A stretch of 64,000 nucleotides of DNA. It comes from Rhizobium sp. GN54 (GTDB lineage: Bacteria > Pseudomonadota > Alphaproteobacteria > Rhizobiales > Rhizobiaceae). Below are positions 46,838 through 55,252 of the stretch, piece by piece (within the stretch, counting starts at the first letter, position 1; every line of letters starts with the position of its first letter). The notes below the pieces were generated by a model that had not been told where the DNA came from, did no database searches, and saw only the letters and a program-made list of their open reading frames with translations. The stretch lies in the NCBI RefSeq assembly GCF_021026345.1, contig NZ_JAJNCZ010000004.1, forward strand, positions 496,001 to 560,000, given 5' to 3'. Made by a program: the position numbers and the translations under genes.

Positions 46838-46862
46838 GGAACCTTTTTCGGACGGGCGCATT
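46838..46862 (+). promoter_or_regulatory. Probable EcfG-dependent promoter of nepR-ecfG
   Basis: GGAAC (46838-46842), 16 bases, CATT (46859-46862); the -10 differs from CGTT by one base. It faces nepR-ecfG, back to back with the phyR promoter, so EcfG may activate its own operon. Confidence 0.5.
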
Positions 46863-46945
46863 CCTGTGTCGAATTCCCTTGAGGGGGACGATGGAAGCAG
46901 TCGAAAGTCAGAGATGTGAAACAACAGCAAAGACAAGAATATCCA

Positions 46946-47131
46946 ATGACGACAGAGGGGGTTGACGGGCAGATCGCCCACAGGCTTCGCTCGTTCTATC
47001 TCTCCGTCCAGGAAGAGCCGATCCCGGAGAAATTCCTCGAACTCCTCGAAAAGCTCGACCTTGCGGAGCAGCGGGGGAAGAGTACGACCGAGCAGGACGG
47101 AGACATGCAGCTGGGGAGCCAAGATCGGTGA
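46946..47131 (+). CDS. nepR: NepR, anti-sigma factor of EcfG
   Basis: A 61-residue protein. The core IAHRLRSFYLSVQEEPIPEKFLELLEKL is the NepR signature (quoted from its two conserved parts, LRSFYLSV and EEPIPEKFLELL). NepR holds EcfG inactive until phosphorylated PhyR takes it away. I prefer the ATG at 46946 for its family length; a GTG at 46916 would add ten Q/R-rich residues. The stop overlaps the ecfG start by 4 bases. It is called RsiA1 in Sinorhizobium. Confidence 0.9.
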   Translation: MTTEGVDGQIAHRLRSFYLSVQEEPIPEKFLELLEKLDLAEQRGKSTTEQDGDMQLGSQDR

Positions 47132-47688
47132 GCGCACAGGAACCGGCAAACACTTTCAAGCGCGAACTGCTCTCGATCCTTCCCAGCCTGAGGGCCTTCG
47201 CCATTTCGCTCGTCGGTCGCCATCACGAGGCCGACGATCTGGTGCAGGACACCATCATGAAGGCCTGGGCCAAGCAGGACCAGTTCGAGATGGGCACGAA
47301 TATGAAGGCGTGGCTGTTCACGATCCTTCGCAACGAACTCTACAGCAAGCTGCGCAAGCGCGGCCGCGAAGTGCAGGACAGCGACGGCCTGCTGACGGCC
47401 AATCTCGCCCAGCATCCCGCGCAGTACGGCAAGCTCGACATGCAGGATTTCCAGCGCGCGCTGGAACAACTCCCGGATGAGCAAAGGGAGGCGATTATCC
47501 TTGTGGGTGCGTCCGGTTTCTCCTATGAAGAGGCCGCCGAAATCAGCGGTTGTGCCCTTGGGACGATCAAGAGCCGCGTCAACCGTGCAAGGCAGAAACT
47601 GCAGGAGATCCTGCAGATCACGAATGAAGGCGAGTTCGGTCCGGATGCGGTGTCGGCACCGCTGACGTCGCGAGCCTTCATGACATAA
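47128..47688 (+). CDS. ecfG: EcfG-type sigma factor of the general stress response (RpoE2)
   Basis: A 186-residue ECF sigma factor. Region 2 (about residues 12-80) has RHHEADDLVQDTIMKAWAKQ, and region 4 (about 115-165) has LPDEQREAIILVGASGFSYEEAAEISG followed by the recognition helix GTIKSRVNRAR. It starts with GTG inside the nepR stop, so the antagonist and the sigma factor are translated together. It should recognise the GGAAC-N16-CGTT promoters seen at 46806, 50480 and, less exactly, 45707 and 46838. Confidence 0.94.
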   Translation: MSAQEPANTFKRELLSILPSLRAFAISLVGRHHEADDLVQDTIMKAWAKQDQFEMGTNMKAWLFTILRNELYSKLRKRGREVQDSDGLLTANLAQHPAQYGKLDMQDFQRALEQLPDEQREAIILVGASGFSYEEAAEISGCALGTIKSRVNRARQKLQEILQITNEGEFGPDAVSAPLTSRAFMT

Positions 47689-47811
47689 GGGGACGACCGC
47701 GCCTGTCCTGGGCCGGCAGGCGAGGGGCAGGTTTCGGAGAACAATCATGCAGGTTCTCAGCATGACGCAAAGGCACGCAAGGGCACCGTCTGCGTGGCCG
47801 GCAGGTTCGCG

Positions 47812-49323
47812 ATGAACCGCCGGCCGTCGTCCGTGCCGGTGGCCGTTGCCACTGCCCTGACCGCCCCGGCGCGGCTGGAGGCAGTGCGGGCAACGTTGCC
47901 TGCCTATGCCGGGCCGGATGCGGACTTCACGGATATCGCCGATCTTGCGGCGGGCCTTTTTTCCGCGCCGATCGCGCTCGTCACCCTGATCGGCGACACG
48001 ACCCAATGGTATCTCGCCCGCAAGGGTCTGGGCGAGGTCAGTTCCAGCGCGGCCGATACCTTCTGTGCCCGCCTTCTTACGGAGGGAGGCGCCCCCATCA
48101 TCGTTCCCGACGCGCGGGCCGACAGCCGGTTCTCCGACCTGCCGAGCGTCACCGGCGCGCCGCATGTGCGCTTTTATGCCGGGGCCCCGATCCTCCATGC
48201 CGGCCAGCCGATCGGCAGCGTCTGCGTGCTGGACGTCGAGGCCCGCGCCGGCGCCAGCGACGACGCGCTGCTGCATCTGCAACAGCTTGCCAAGCTTGCG
48301 GGCTCGCTGCTGCTCCTCAAGGAGGAGGCGCGGCGCAGGGCGCTGGCCAATGCGGCGATCGCGCGCGAGGAACAGCGGCATGCCGCAGCTCTCAACGCCG
48401 CCAATGTCGGGAGCTGGCTGTGGGACGTCAAGGCCGGGACGGTGATCGGCAATGCACCGCTCCTGCGCATGCTGGACCTCAAGCGCGGCGAGAACCTGAC
48501 GGCGCGCCAGATCTTCTCGGCGATCCACGCCGCCGACAGGGCCGCCGCCATCGGCAAGCTCCGCAACGCGCTGGAAACCGGCGGCGAATATGACGGCATG
48601 TTCCGGGCGGGCTCGACCGGACGCTGGCTGCTGGGCCGCGGGCGCGTGCATGAATGGGACCCGGACGGAACGCCTTCCATGTTCCTCGGCATCACGCTGG
48701 ACGTGACCGAGGGCCAGCTCGCCTCGGAGCGGATGCGGCTGTTGCTGCGCGAGCTCAACCACCGGGTCAAGAACACGCTCGCCATGCTGCAGTCGCTGGC
48801 GCGGCAGACGCTGCGGCAGACCAAGGATCCGGAGGCCTTCATGGCGGCTTTCGCCGGGCGGTTGCAATCGATTTCCGAGGCGCACGGGCTTCTCAGCGAC
48901 CAGGAGTGGGGCATGATCTCGCTGACCGCCCTGCTGCAGGCGCAGATCCGCCCCTTCGTCGACGATTTCCAGAGGCAGGTCGAGATCCACAAGGACGAGG
49001 TCCGGCTCGGTCCCGACCAGTCGATCGGACTGGGGCTCGTCCTGCACGAACTCGCCAGCAATGCGCGCAGATACGGCGCGCTGTCCGTCCCGGGCGGCAG
49101 GCTGGTGATCACCGCACGCGTCATGCAGGAAGACGGCCAGTCGGTGCTGCACATGACGTGGCACGAAATGGGCGGGCCGCATGTCGAGCCGCCGAAGGCC
49201 AAGGGCTTCGGGCTCATCCTGATCGAGCGAAGCCTCGACAAGGTGCTCGGCAGCGACGTGCACCTCGAATTCCTGCCGAGCGGGTTGACCGCGATCATCA
49301 GGCTTCCGCTCGACCAGGTGTGA
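47812..49323 (+). CDS. HWE-family sensor histidine kinase with GAF and PAS domains
   Basis: A 503-residue soluble kinase. A GAF domain (about 35-170; DTFCARLLTEGG, FYAGAPILHAGQPIGSVCVLD) is followed by a PAS-like segment (about 190-300) and a HWE/HisKA_2 dimerisation domain with RELNHRVKNTLAMLQSLA (His317). The ATPase domain has LVLHELASNARRYGAL (N box) and GFGLILIERSL. Located just after ecfG, it corresponds by position to RsiC of Sinorhizobium and is likely to act on PhyR. The ATG at 47812 is preferred to a GTG at 47794. Confidence 0.88.
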   Translation: MNRRPSSVPVAVATALTAPARLEAVRATLPAYAGPDADFTDIADLAAGLFSAPIALVTLIGDTTQWYLARKGLGEVSSSAADTFCARLLTEGGAPIIVPDARADSRFSDLPSVTGAPHVRFYAGAPILHAGQPIGSVCVLDVEARAGASDDALLHLQQLAKLAGSLLLLKEEARRRALANAAIAREEQRHAAALNAANVGSWLWDVKAGTVIGNAPLLRMLDLKRGENLTARQIFSAIHAADRAAAIGKLRNALETGGEYDGMFRAGSTGRWLLGRGRVHEWDPDGTPSMFLGITLDVTEGQLASERMRLLLRELNHRVKNTLAMLQSLARQTLRQTKDPEAFMAAFAGRLQSISEAHGLLSDQEWGMISLTALLQAQIRPFVDDFQRQVEIHKDEVRLGPDQSIGLGLVLHELASNARRYGALSVPGGRLVITARVMQEDGQSVLHMTWHEMGGPHVEPPKAKGFGLILIERSLDKVLGSDVHLEFLPSGLTAIIRLPLDQV

Positions 49324-49369
49324 GAGGCGTCGCTGGCGCCTCAATGGCTTCACGCTTCAAGGCTTCAAC

Positions 49370-49430
49370 GGACAGACCGGCCGACCCGCGATGGCGGGCC
49401 GGCCGGTCTGTCCGGGTGTTTCAAGTTTTC
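49370..49430 (+). terminator. Strong terminator hairpin after the histidine kinase
   Basis: GGACAGACCGGCCG (49370-49383) and CGGCCGGTCTGTCC (49400-49413) form a perfect 14-bp stem, with CCCGC/GCGGG inside the loop, followed by GGGTGTTTC. It lies between convergent genes and may serve both. Confidence 0.7.
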
Positions 49431-49439
49431 CCGGAAAAA

Positions 49440-49874
49440 TCAGTCGTCGTCGCGCCGGCGGCGACCCGGGCGTAGGAACAGCGCCAGCGCGACGCCGAGG
49501 GCTGCGGTCGCAAGCGGATTGCGGGCCGCACTGCCGGCCGCGATCGCCGCAAGCTGCGTGCGCGCGCGCATCTGCTCGCGCCGCCTGCGGCGAAGCCTGG
49601 CGTCGCGGTTGTTCAGATAGAGGAGCACCGCGATCAGGACGAGCGCCAGGGTGGCAACCCCGCCGGCGAGCCCGAGCAAAGCGGGAACCGTGCCGTAGCG
49701 CTCGGCGAGGCTGACCGAAAGGGCCGCGACTGCCAGCACATAGGCGGTCAGCAGGAGCAGGCCGGCAATGCCGGCGAAGATGGCATTGCGCTTCGAGCGC
49801 TGCAGGGTTTCCTCTATCCTGTCCTCGACCCGGAAGACCATGTTCTGGGCGAGGGCGGTTACGATCGACAACAT
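49440..49874 (-). CDS. Small membrane protein, YqjE/Phage_holin_3_6 (DUF1469)-like
   Basis: A 144-residue protein with a charged N-terminus (VFRVEDRIEETLQRSKRNA), two membrane segments (about 30-52 and 63-87), then a very basic stretch NNRDARLRRRRREQ and an alanine-rich end. The layout is that of YqjE-like proteins, which in E. coli are encoded after a DUF883 protein (YqjD), as here. CAGGAG precedes the start. The family call is from layout, not clear motifs. Confidence 0.65.
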   Translation of the reverse strand: MLSIVTALAQNMVFRVEDRIEETLQRSKRNAIFAGIAGLLLLTAYVLAVAALSVSLAERYGTVPALLGLAGGVATLALVLIAVLLYLNNRDARLRRRRREQMRARTQLAAIAAGSAARNPLATAALGVALALFLRPGRRRRDDD

Positions 49875-50036
49875 GAATTCCCGCTCCTGGATGTGATTAC
49901 GTCGCGCCTTGCCCGGCCTGCCGGCGACGCATGTGGTAGCCGTCCTGTGCGAGCCGCCGCGATCAGGGCCGCGGCTTGCGTTTCAGGGCGGCGATGGCCG
50001 CATGCGCGCGTCAGGCAAGGTCCCCAAAGGCGGATG

Positions 50037-50426
50037 TCAGCGCCGCAGGATGGCGGCGATGACGAAGCCGGCGACGGCGGCGGCGCCGAGGGTGGCGAAG
50101 GGATGCTCCTTGACGGTGCGGCGCACCTCGCGGCCGGTGTCCCTGTAGCGCGCCGTCAGTTCGGCCAGGATGTCCTCGCCGTTGGCGATCAGTTCGTCGA
50201 GGCCGTCGGTCGCCTCCGCGCGGGCGTGCCTCGCGTTCTCGCGGGCCTTGCTGCGGAACATCGAGAAGCGGTCGCGGGCGTCTTCCGCCCCGTCGGCCAC
50301 GTCCTGAGCGACGAGCTTGGCCAGCGTGGAAATCTGGTCGCGCAGTTCGGCGATCTGGTCCTCGATCGTTTCTGCTGCCTCGGAAACCGTGCGGTCCTTG
50401 CCGCGGGAGAACATTCCGGATGCCAT
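50037..50426 (-). CDS. DUF883 (ElaB/YqjD-like) protein
   Basis: A 129-residue protein. A long amphipathic helical region (about residues 15-100) ends in VKEHPFATLGAAAVAGFVIAAILRR, the C-terminal membrane anchor with small-residue repeats that defines DUF883. In E. coli ElaB and YqjD bind ribosomes at the membrane in stationary phase. AAGGAGGG gives an excellent SD for the ATG at 50424-50426. A perfect EcfG promoter lies upstream, so it belongs to the general stress regulon. Confidence 0.87.
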   Translation of the reverse strand: MASGMFSRGKDRTVSEAAETIEDQIAELRDQISTLAKLVAQDVADGAEDARDRFSMFRSKARENARHARAEATDGLDELIANGEDILAELTARYRDTGREVRRTVKEHPFATLGAAAVAGFVIAAILRR

Positions 50427-50479
50427 TACACCCTCCTTTGCCTGTTCGAACGCAAAACTAAAGTTGTGCCGGCACAACA

Positions 50480-50504
50480 ACGTCGACGGGCTGGAAAGGT
50501 TCCG
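50480..50504 (-). promoter_or_regulatory. EcfG-dependent promoter of the DUF883 gene
   Basis: On the minus strand: GGAAC (50504-50500), 16 bases, CGTT (50483-50480). It matches the consensus exactly and lies 54 bases upstream of the start. Confidence 0.85.
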
Positions 50505-50527
50505 CTCCAACGCGGTGAGAGGGGGTC

Positions 50528-51316
50528 CTACAGAACAGCCGTCTGCGGCAGAATGAACGGAGTTCCCGCGGCAGGCAAGCCACTGACGCGCATGCGGCAG
50601 CCGAAGACCTCCTCCATCGCCGCGTCGGTGAGCACCTCCGCCGGCGCCCCCGCGGCGGCGACCTTTCCCCGCTTCATCATCACCATGTGATCGGCATACA
50701 TCGCCGTCAGGTTGAGGTCGTGCATCACGGCGATCACCCCGCCGCCGCGCGTGCAGTAGTCCCTGGCGAGCTGCATGATGGTCAGCTGGTGGCGGATGTC
50801 GAGGCTGGAGACGGGCTCGTCGAGCATCAGGAAGCAGGGCATGCCGTTCAGGACCGGGTCCCAGATCTGCGTCAGCACGCGGGCAAGCTGGACGCGCTGC
50901 TGCTCGCCGCCGGAGAGCTCCTGGTAGAAGCGGCCCTCGAAACCCTCCAGGTCGACGGCGGCAAGCGCCTTGGCGGCGATCGCCTGCGCGTGGGCCGCGT
51001 CGTTGTTCAGCCCGGTCGACAATCCCATGCGCACGATCTCGCGAACGGTGAAGGGAAAGGCGATCGTGGTCGCCTGCGGCAGCACGGCCCGCCGGGTGGC
51101 GAGCTGCCAGGGCTCGAGCGCGCGGACGTCGTCGCCGTTGATGGTCAGTTCGCCGGTGCTGGCGATCTCGCCGGAGATGGCCTTCATCGTCGTGGTCTTG
51201 CCGCTGCCGTTCGGGCCGACGATCGCCGTCACCTGACCGGCCTTTGCCGTGAGCGATAGCGTATCGACGATCAGCTTTCCGGAAAGCCGGACGGAGAGGT
51301 TCTTGGCGCAGATCAT
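50528..51316 (-). CDS. hmuV: Haem ABC transporter ATPase HmuV
   Basis: A 262-residue ATPase. Walker A GPNGSGKTT lies near residues 34-42, the signature is LSGGEQQRVQLARVL and Walker B is FLMLDEPVSSLDIRHQ, which is longer than usual before the Asp, as in HmuV proteins. It ends the hmuSTUV run and energises haem import from the periplasm. Confidence 0.93.
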   Translation of the reverse strand: MICAKNLSVRLSGKLIVDTLSLTAKAGQVTAIVGPNGSGKTTTMKAISGEIASTGELTINGDDVRALEPWQLATRRAVLPQATTIAFPFTVREIVRMGLSTGLNNDAAHAQAIAAKALAAVDLEGFEGRFYQELSGGEQQRVQLARVLTQIWDPVLNGMPCFLMLDEPVSSLDIRHQLTIMQLARDYCTRGGGVIAVMHDLNLTAMYADHMVMMKRGKVAAAGAPAEVLTDAAMEEVFGCRMRVSGLPAAGTPFILPQTAVL

Positions 51317-51350
51317 GTCGGTCCCGAATGCGTTTGGTCGCCCGCCGCCG

Positions 51351-52466
51351 TCACAGGCCGGTGGACGTGCGGTGCCGCAGCAGCACCCAGAGGAAGAACG
51401 GCGCGCCCGCGAGCGCGGTGACGATGCCGATCGGCAGCTCGGCAGGTGCCACTATGGTGCGGGCGAACATGTCCGCGGCCAGAAGCAGGATGCCACCGAG
51501 AAGGGCTGCGGCGGGCAGCAGGTAGCGGTGGTCGGGGCCGATGACCATGCGCAGGATATGCGGAACGACAATGCCGACGAAGGCGATGCCGCCGCTGACG
51601 GCCACCGAGGCGCCGATCGCCGCGGCCACGCTGACGATGGCGATGTTCTTCAGCTTCTGGACCTTGACGCCCATGTGGAAGGCGGTGGCCTCGCCGAGCG
51701 TGATCGCGTTCAGCCCGCGGGCGAGAAACGGCAGAACCGCGAGCGAGAGCAGGATCACCGGGCCGGCGGTCAGCACCTTCGGCCAGGTCGAGCCGGCGAG
51801 CGAGCCGAGGCTCCAGAAGGTGACGTCGCGAAGCTGGCGGTCGTCGGCGACGTAGATCAACACGCCCGTGACGGCGCTGGCGAGTGCCGCGATCGCCAGA
51901 CCGGCCAACAGCATGGTGGCGACCGAAGTCTGGCCGTGCAGGGTGGCGATGCGGTAGAGAAAGAGCGTTGCGAGCAGGCCGCCGACGAAGGCTGCAAGCG
52001 GCAGGGCGAAGGCGCCGACAAGGCCGAGAAGGGCCGCCGGCAGCGCCCCGCCGAGCACGATCATCAGCACCGCGCCGAGTGCGGCGCCGGAGGAAATGCC
52101 GATCAGGCCGGGATCGGCCAGCGGGTTGCGGAACAAGCCCTGCATCACCGCGCCCGAGACTGCCAGTGCTGCGCCGATCAGGAGCCCGAGCAGGGCGCGG
52201 GGCAGGCGGATGTCGATGACGATGATGCGGTCGCGCTGGCTGAGAACCGAGGACGGTTCGCCGCTGACGAGCGACAGGGCGACATCGACCACCGAGGCGT
52301 CCGAGGCGCCCGTCGCCGTCGACAGCAACAGGACGACGACCGTCAGGACGGCGAGCGCGGCGATGACGAGCCGCGCAAGGGCGGTCCGGTCGCCCCCGGC
52401 GGCAAGGCGCAGGCGGTGCGCCGTCATGCCCTGCATTCCGGTCTTTGCGGCATCACTGAGAGACAT
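51351..52466 (-). CDS. hmuU: Haem ABC transporter permease HmuU
   Basis: A 371-residue FecCD-type permease with about ten membrane segments. Family marks are DIRLPRALLGLLIGAALAVSG, MQGLFRNPLADPGLIGIS and GIAFVGIVVPHILRM. The start at 52466 (MSLSDAAKTG) lies inside the end of hmuT (14-base overlap); an ATG at 52490 would lengthen the overlap. Confidence 0.93.
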   Translation of the reverse strand: MSLSDAAKTGMQGMTAHRLRLAAGGDRTALARLVIAALAVLTVVVLLLSTATGASDASVVDVALSLVSGEPSSVLSQRDRIIVIDIRLPRALLGLLIGAALAVSGAVMQGLFRNPLADPGLIGISSGAALGAVLMIVLGGALPAALLGLVGAFALPLAAFVGGLLATLFLYRIATLHGQTSVATMLLAGLAIAALASAVTGVLIYVADDRQLRDVTFWSLGSLAGSTWPKVLTAGPVILLSLAVLPFLARGLNAITLGEATAFHMGVKVQKLKNIAIVSVAAAIGASVAVSGGIAFVGIVVPHILRMVIGPDHRYLLPAAALLGGILLLAADMFARTIVAPAELPIGIVTALAGAPFFLWVLLRHRTSTGL

Positions 52467-53382
52467 TGGCCTTGCCGTACAGCCGTTCATTCAGGTCGCG
52501 GATCGCCGTTGCGGTGCGCGGGCCGAAACCCAGGAGTTCAAGGCTGTTCATGCGAATGATCGTCTTGGAGGCGGCCGCAGGCGTCAGCGCGATGGCCGGA
52601 TGGGCCAGCAGTTGCTCGTCGCTGCTGTCATGGCCGCCGCGCGACATGACCATGATCGCGTCGGGCCTGGCGTCGGCGATCGCCTCGTCGGCCATCGCCT
52701 TGTATCCGGGGAAGGCCGCGTCGGTGGCGTTGACGGCGCCGGCGAGCTTGAGGATGCCGTCGGCGGCGGTATGGGCGCCTGCGGCCATGATCTTTCCATC
52801 CTGGAAACTCAGGATGAAGAGCACGCGCTTGCGCTCGCTCTCGGGGCGCTTCGCCGCGTCGGCGATGGCTGTGTCGAGATCGGCGCCGACCTCGTCTGCA
52901 AGCGTCTTCGTCTTGTCCGGAACGCCGAGGAAATCGCCGACCTTGGCAATCTTGTCGAGGATGGCGGCGCGGTCGTAGCCCTCGGGGACGGTCGTGAACG
53001 ACACGCCCGCATTCTTCAGGACCGCCAGCGCATCCGGCGGGCCGCTTCCCTCGATGGCGAGGATGGCGCTCGGATTGACCCCGAGCACGCCTTCCGGCGA
53101 CAGCGCGCGCATGTAGCCGACATCAGGCAGGCTCATTGCGGCCTCGGGAAAGGTGCTGGTGGTATCGCGGGCGATCAGCCGGTCCTGCTCGCCGAGTGCA
53201 TAGACGATCTCGGTCAAGGCGCCGCCGATCACGACGATGCGCGAGGTATCGGCCTTCTGTGTCTCCTGCGCAGCGGCGGGGGACACGACAGCGCTCGCGG
53301 GCAGGAGAAAGGGTGTTGCGAGCGTCAGGGCCGACAATGCGAGCGCCGTGCGGCGCGCTGTCTGGAAAAAGGAGCGCTTCAT
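52453..53382 (-). CDS. hmuT: Periplasmic haem-binding protein HmuT
   Basis: A 309-residue receptor with a signal peptide (residues 1 to about 38, ending PAAAQ) and the PBP fold of metal-chelate receptors: RIVVIGGALTEIVYALGEQDRLIARDTTS, LPDVGYMRALSPEGVLGV and FGPRTATAIRDLNERLY. The Tyr in VGYMRA matches the haem-iron ligand position of ShuT/HmuT. It lies 10 bases after hmuS. Confidence 0.93.
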   Translation of the reverse strand: MKRSFFQTARRTALALSALTLATPFLLPASAVVSPAAAQETQKADTSRIVVIGGALTEIVYALGEQDRLIARDTTSTFPEAAMSLPDVGYMRALSPEGVLGVNPSAILAIEGSGPPDALAVLKNAGVSFTTVPEGYDRAAILDKIAKVGDFLGVPDKTKTLADEVGADLDTAIADAAKRPESERKRVLFILSFQDGKIMAAGAHTAADGILKLAGAVNATDAAFPGYKAMADEAIADARPDAIMVMSRGGHDSSDEQLLAHPAIALTPAAASKTIIRMNSLELLGFGPRTATAIRDLNERLYGKANVSQ

Positions 53383-53392
53383 CTTCGGATCC

Positions 53393-54451
53393 TCAGGCTG
53401 CGACGCTGGCGTCGGCGCGCGGCAGGCCGTCGAGGATGTCGCGCCAGGCCGCAAGCTCGACGTTTCCTTCCTTCCGCTTGCCGAAGAACTGGATGATCAT
53501 CTCGCCCTTGGCGTCATAGGCTTCCAGCGAGGTGACGTGGCCGTTCTTGGTCGGCTTGCGCACGACCCAGCATTCGGAAATGTGATCCTGGCGCAGATGG
53601 AGATGGAAAGTCGGATCCATCACGTTGATCCACGGCCCCATCGGCTCGACCTTGCTGACCGGGCCGGTGTGGATCTGGATCGTGCCGTTGTTGCCGACGA
53701 AGCACATGATGTCGGTGGCCTTTTCGGCTGCGGCCCGCAGCATGAGTTCGGCGGCATTGGAGGCGACCTGCCAGGCATAATCCTCGCCGACGCTGCGAAC
53801 GGCCTCCCGGCGACCGATCTTGAGTTTCTTCAGCATGCCGAAGAACTGGTGCGTGTCGGTCATCTCGCTCCAGTTCTGGCGCAGGACCGGAACGTCGACG
53901 GGGCCGGTCTCGTCCGCATCGGAGGCGGCGGGCTTCACCTCGGTGAAGTCCTGCGACTGGTCATCCAGCCGGAATTCGTCGACGATTGCCAGATAGGCGT
54001 CGAGATTGGAGGCCGGACGCAGGTGGATCTTCTGCACGGCGTTTCCGGCCGCATCGAAATATTGCAGGCTGCGGCGGACGTCGTCGCCTTCGCCCTTCTT
54101 GCTCACCGCAAATCCGTGCTTCCACGCTTGCGGGAAGATGCGCAGGTCGACGTTTTCGCCGAGCACGATCGAGGCATGCTGGCCGGCGGTGATCTTCTCG
54201 TAGACGCCGATCTTCTCGTGCACGGCGCTGTCGTTGCGGGTCAGCACCATGACCTCTCCGAGCGAAGGCGCCCTTTCCAGCAGGCGGTTGGCGCTGCCGT
54301 CGATGCGCACCGCCGTCAGCCCGACCTCGGCGGCAATGAGCGCGGCTTCGGAGATCCCGAGCTGCATGGCAACGTCGCGCTCGCGCAGTTTGGGGTTTTC
54401 CGCTCGATAGGCACGGATCTCGGAAGGGGTGGGGCGCTGCTTTTCCGTCAT
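53393..54451 (-). CDS. hmuS: Haem-handling/degrading factor HmuS
   Basis: A 352-residue cytoplasmic protein of the HemS/ChuS family with two similar halves (about 1-170 and 185-345). Marks are LGISEAALIAAEVGL, VMVLTRNDSAVHEKIG, the repeat HTGPVSKVEPMGPWINVMDPTFHLHLR (its HTGPV and MGPWINV parts) and AYDAKGEMIIQFFGKRKEG. It takes up imported haem and may open the ring to release iron. It is the first gene of hmuSTUV and faces the tonB genes across an iron box. Confidence 0.94.
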   Translation of the reverse strand: MTEKQRPTPSEIRAYRAENPKLRERDVAMQLGISEAALIAAEVGLTAVRIDGSANRLLERAPSLGEVMVLTRNDSAVHEKIGVYEKITAGQHASIVLGENVDLRIFPQAWKHGFAVSKKGEGDDVRRSLQYFDAAGNAVQKIHLRPASNLDAYLAIVDEFRLDDQSQDFTEVKPAASDADETGPVDVPVLRQNWSEMTDTHQFFGMLKKLKIGRREAVRSVGEDYAWQVASNAAELMLRAAAEKATDIMCFVGNNGTIQIHTGPVSKVEPMGPWINVMDPTFHLHLRQDHISECWVVRKPTKNGHVTSLEAYDAKGEMIIQFFGKRKEGNVELAAWRDILDGLPRADASVAA

Positions 54452-54622
54452 GGTGTCTGCCTGCTCACGTTCATCTGTTCAAATATCGTCGCGCCCCTGT
54501 GTCGCGTCACTGTGGAGCGCCGGACTGCGAGACACCTCGCGATCGCGGCTTCAGGCACATCGTCCCGCAACAAATTTGCGAGCTTTCACAGGGGATTGAA
54601 CGTCGTTTCCGTTAAACTTTCT
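54452..54622. other. Upstream region of hmuS
   Basis: Part of the 309-base gap between divergent hmuS and the exported-protein/tonB genes. Besides the iron box at 54623 I see no repeat or RNA structure; an upstream extension of the plus-strand gene to 54647 is possible but improbable. Confidence 0.4.
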
Positions 54623-54637
54623 TGACTTTCATAGTCA
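54623..54637. promoter_or_regulatory. RirA-type iron-responsive operator between hmuS and tonB
   Basis: TGA-N9-TCA (TGACTTTCATAGTCA) fits the rhizobial iron-responsive operator pattern. Overlapping it, TTGACT could serve as a -35 for the plus-strand tonB genes. When iron is sufficient, RirA bound here would repress haem uptake and TonB together; the assignment rests on the pattern. Confidence 0.6.
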
Positions 54638-54760
54638 TATTTATTTATGGACGCAATACCGGATCGGCCGCTGGTTGAAATGCGCGATGCAATCCGCAAT
54701 CGCTTCATTGCGGGGTGGCGTGTCCGGGTCCTGTTCGTGTCCAACAGTCGAGGCGTCCCG

Positions 54761-55201
54761 ATGATCCGAAATGCAGCCCTGTCCGTGATGGCTCTGGCCC
54801 TGACGACGGCCCTGCCTGCCGCAAACGCATGGGCGCAGGACGCCCAGCCGGGCAAGGGCCTGCAGGTGGAGCTCAATGCGGTGGCGCCGTCCGAGCGCGG
54901 TTGCGTCTTCACCTTCGTCATCGGCAACCAGCTGGAGAAGAGCGTCGCGAGCGCCAAATTCGAATTCGTGCTCTTCAACGGCACGGGAACGGTCGAGCGC
55001 ATGATCGTGCTCGATTTCCGCGACCTGCCGCAGGGCAAGACGAAGGTGCGGCAGTTCGACCTGCCCGGCACGCAATGCGACAACGTCAAGCGGATCCTGA
55101 TCAACGATTCCCCCGTATGCGAGGGCGAGGGCATTGCGGCCGGCGCGTGCATGAGCGGCATCGTGACCCGCAGCAACACGCAGGTCGGTTTCGAAGGATA
55201 A
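54761..55201 (+). CDS. Exported protein of unknown function, upstream of tonB
   Basis: A 146-residue protein with a clear signal peptide (MIRNAALSVMALALTTALPA, cleavage after AWA). The mature part (ERGCVFTFVIGNQLEKSVASAKFEFVLFNG as its core, from GCVFTF to FVLFNG) looks like a beta-rich domain with four cysteines (GCVF, TQCDN, PVCEG, GACMS), so two disulfides are possible. I do not recognise a function. It shares strand and the iron box with tonB, 51 bases downstream, so it is probably iron-regulated. Confidence 0.75.
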   Translation: MIRNAALSVMALALTTALPAANAWAQDAQPGKGLQVELNAVAPSERGCVFTFVIGNQLEKSVASAKFEFVLFNGTGTVERMIVLDFRDLPQGKTKVRQFDLPGTQCDNVKRILINDSPVCEGEGIAAGACMSGIVTRSNTQVGFEG

Positions 55202-55252
55202 TCCGGGGGCGCGGCGGCGCGACCGGATCGAGTAGAGAATGAAGGTGTAGCC

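Noticed and set aside
46996-49353. Minus-strand open frame opposite nepR, ecfG and the histidine kinase
   Set aside because: Antisense shadow; the plus-strand products match families over their full length.
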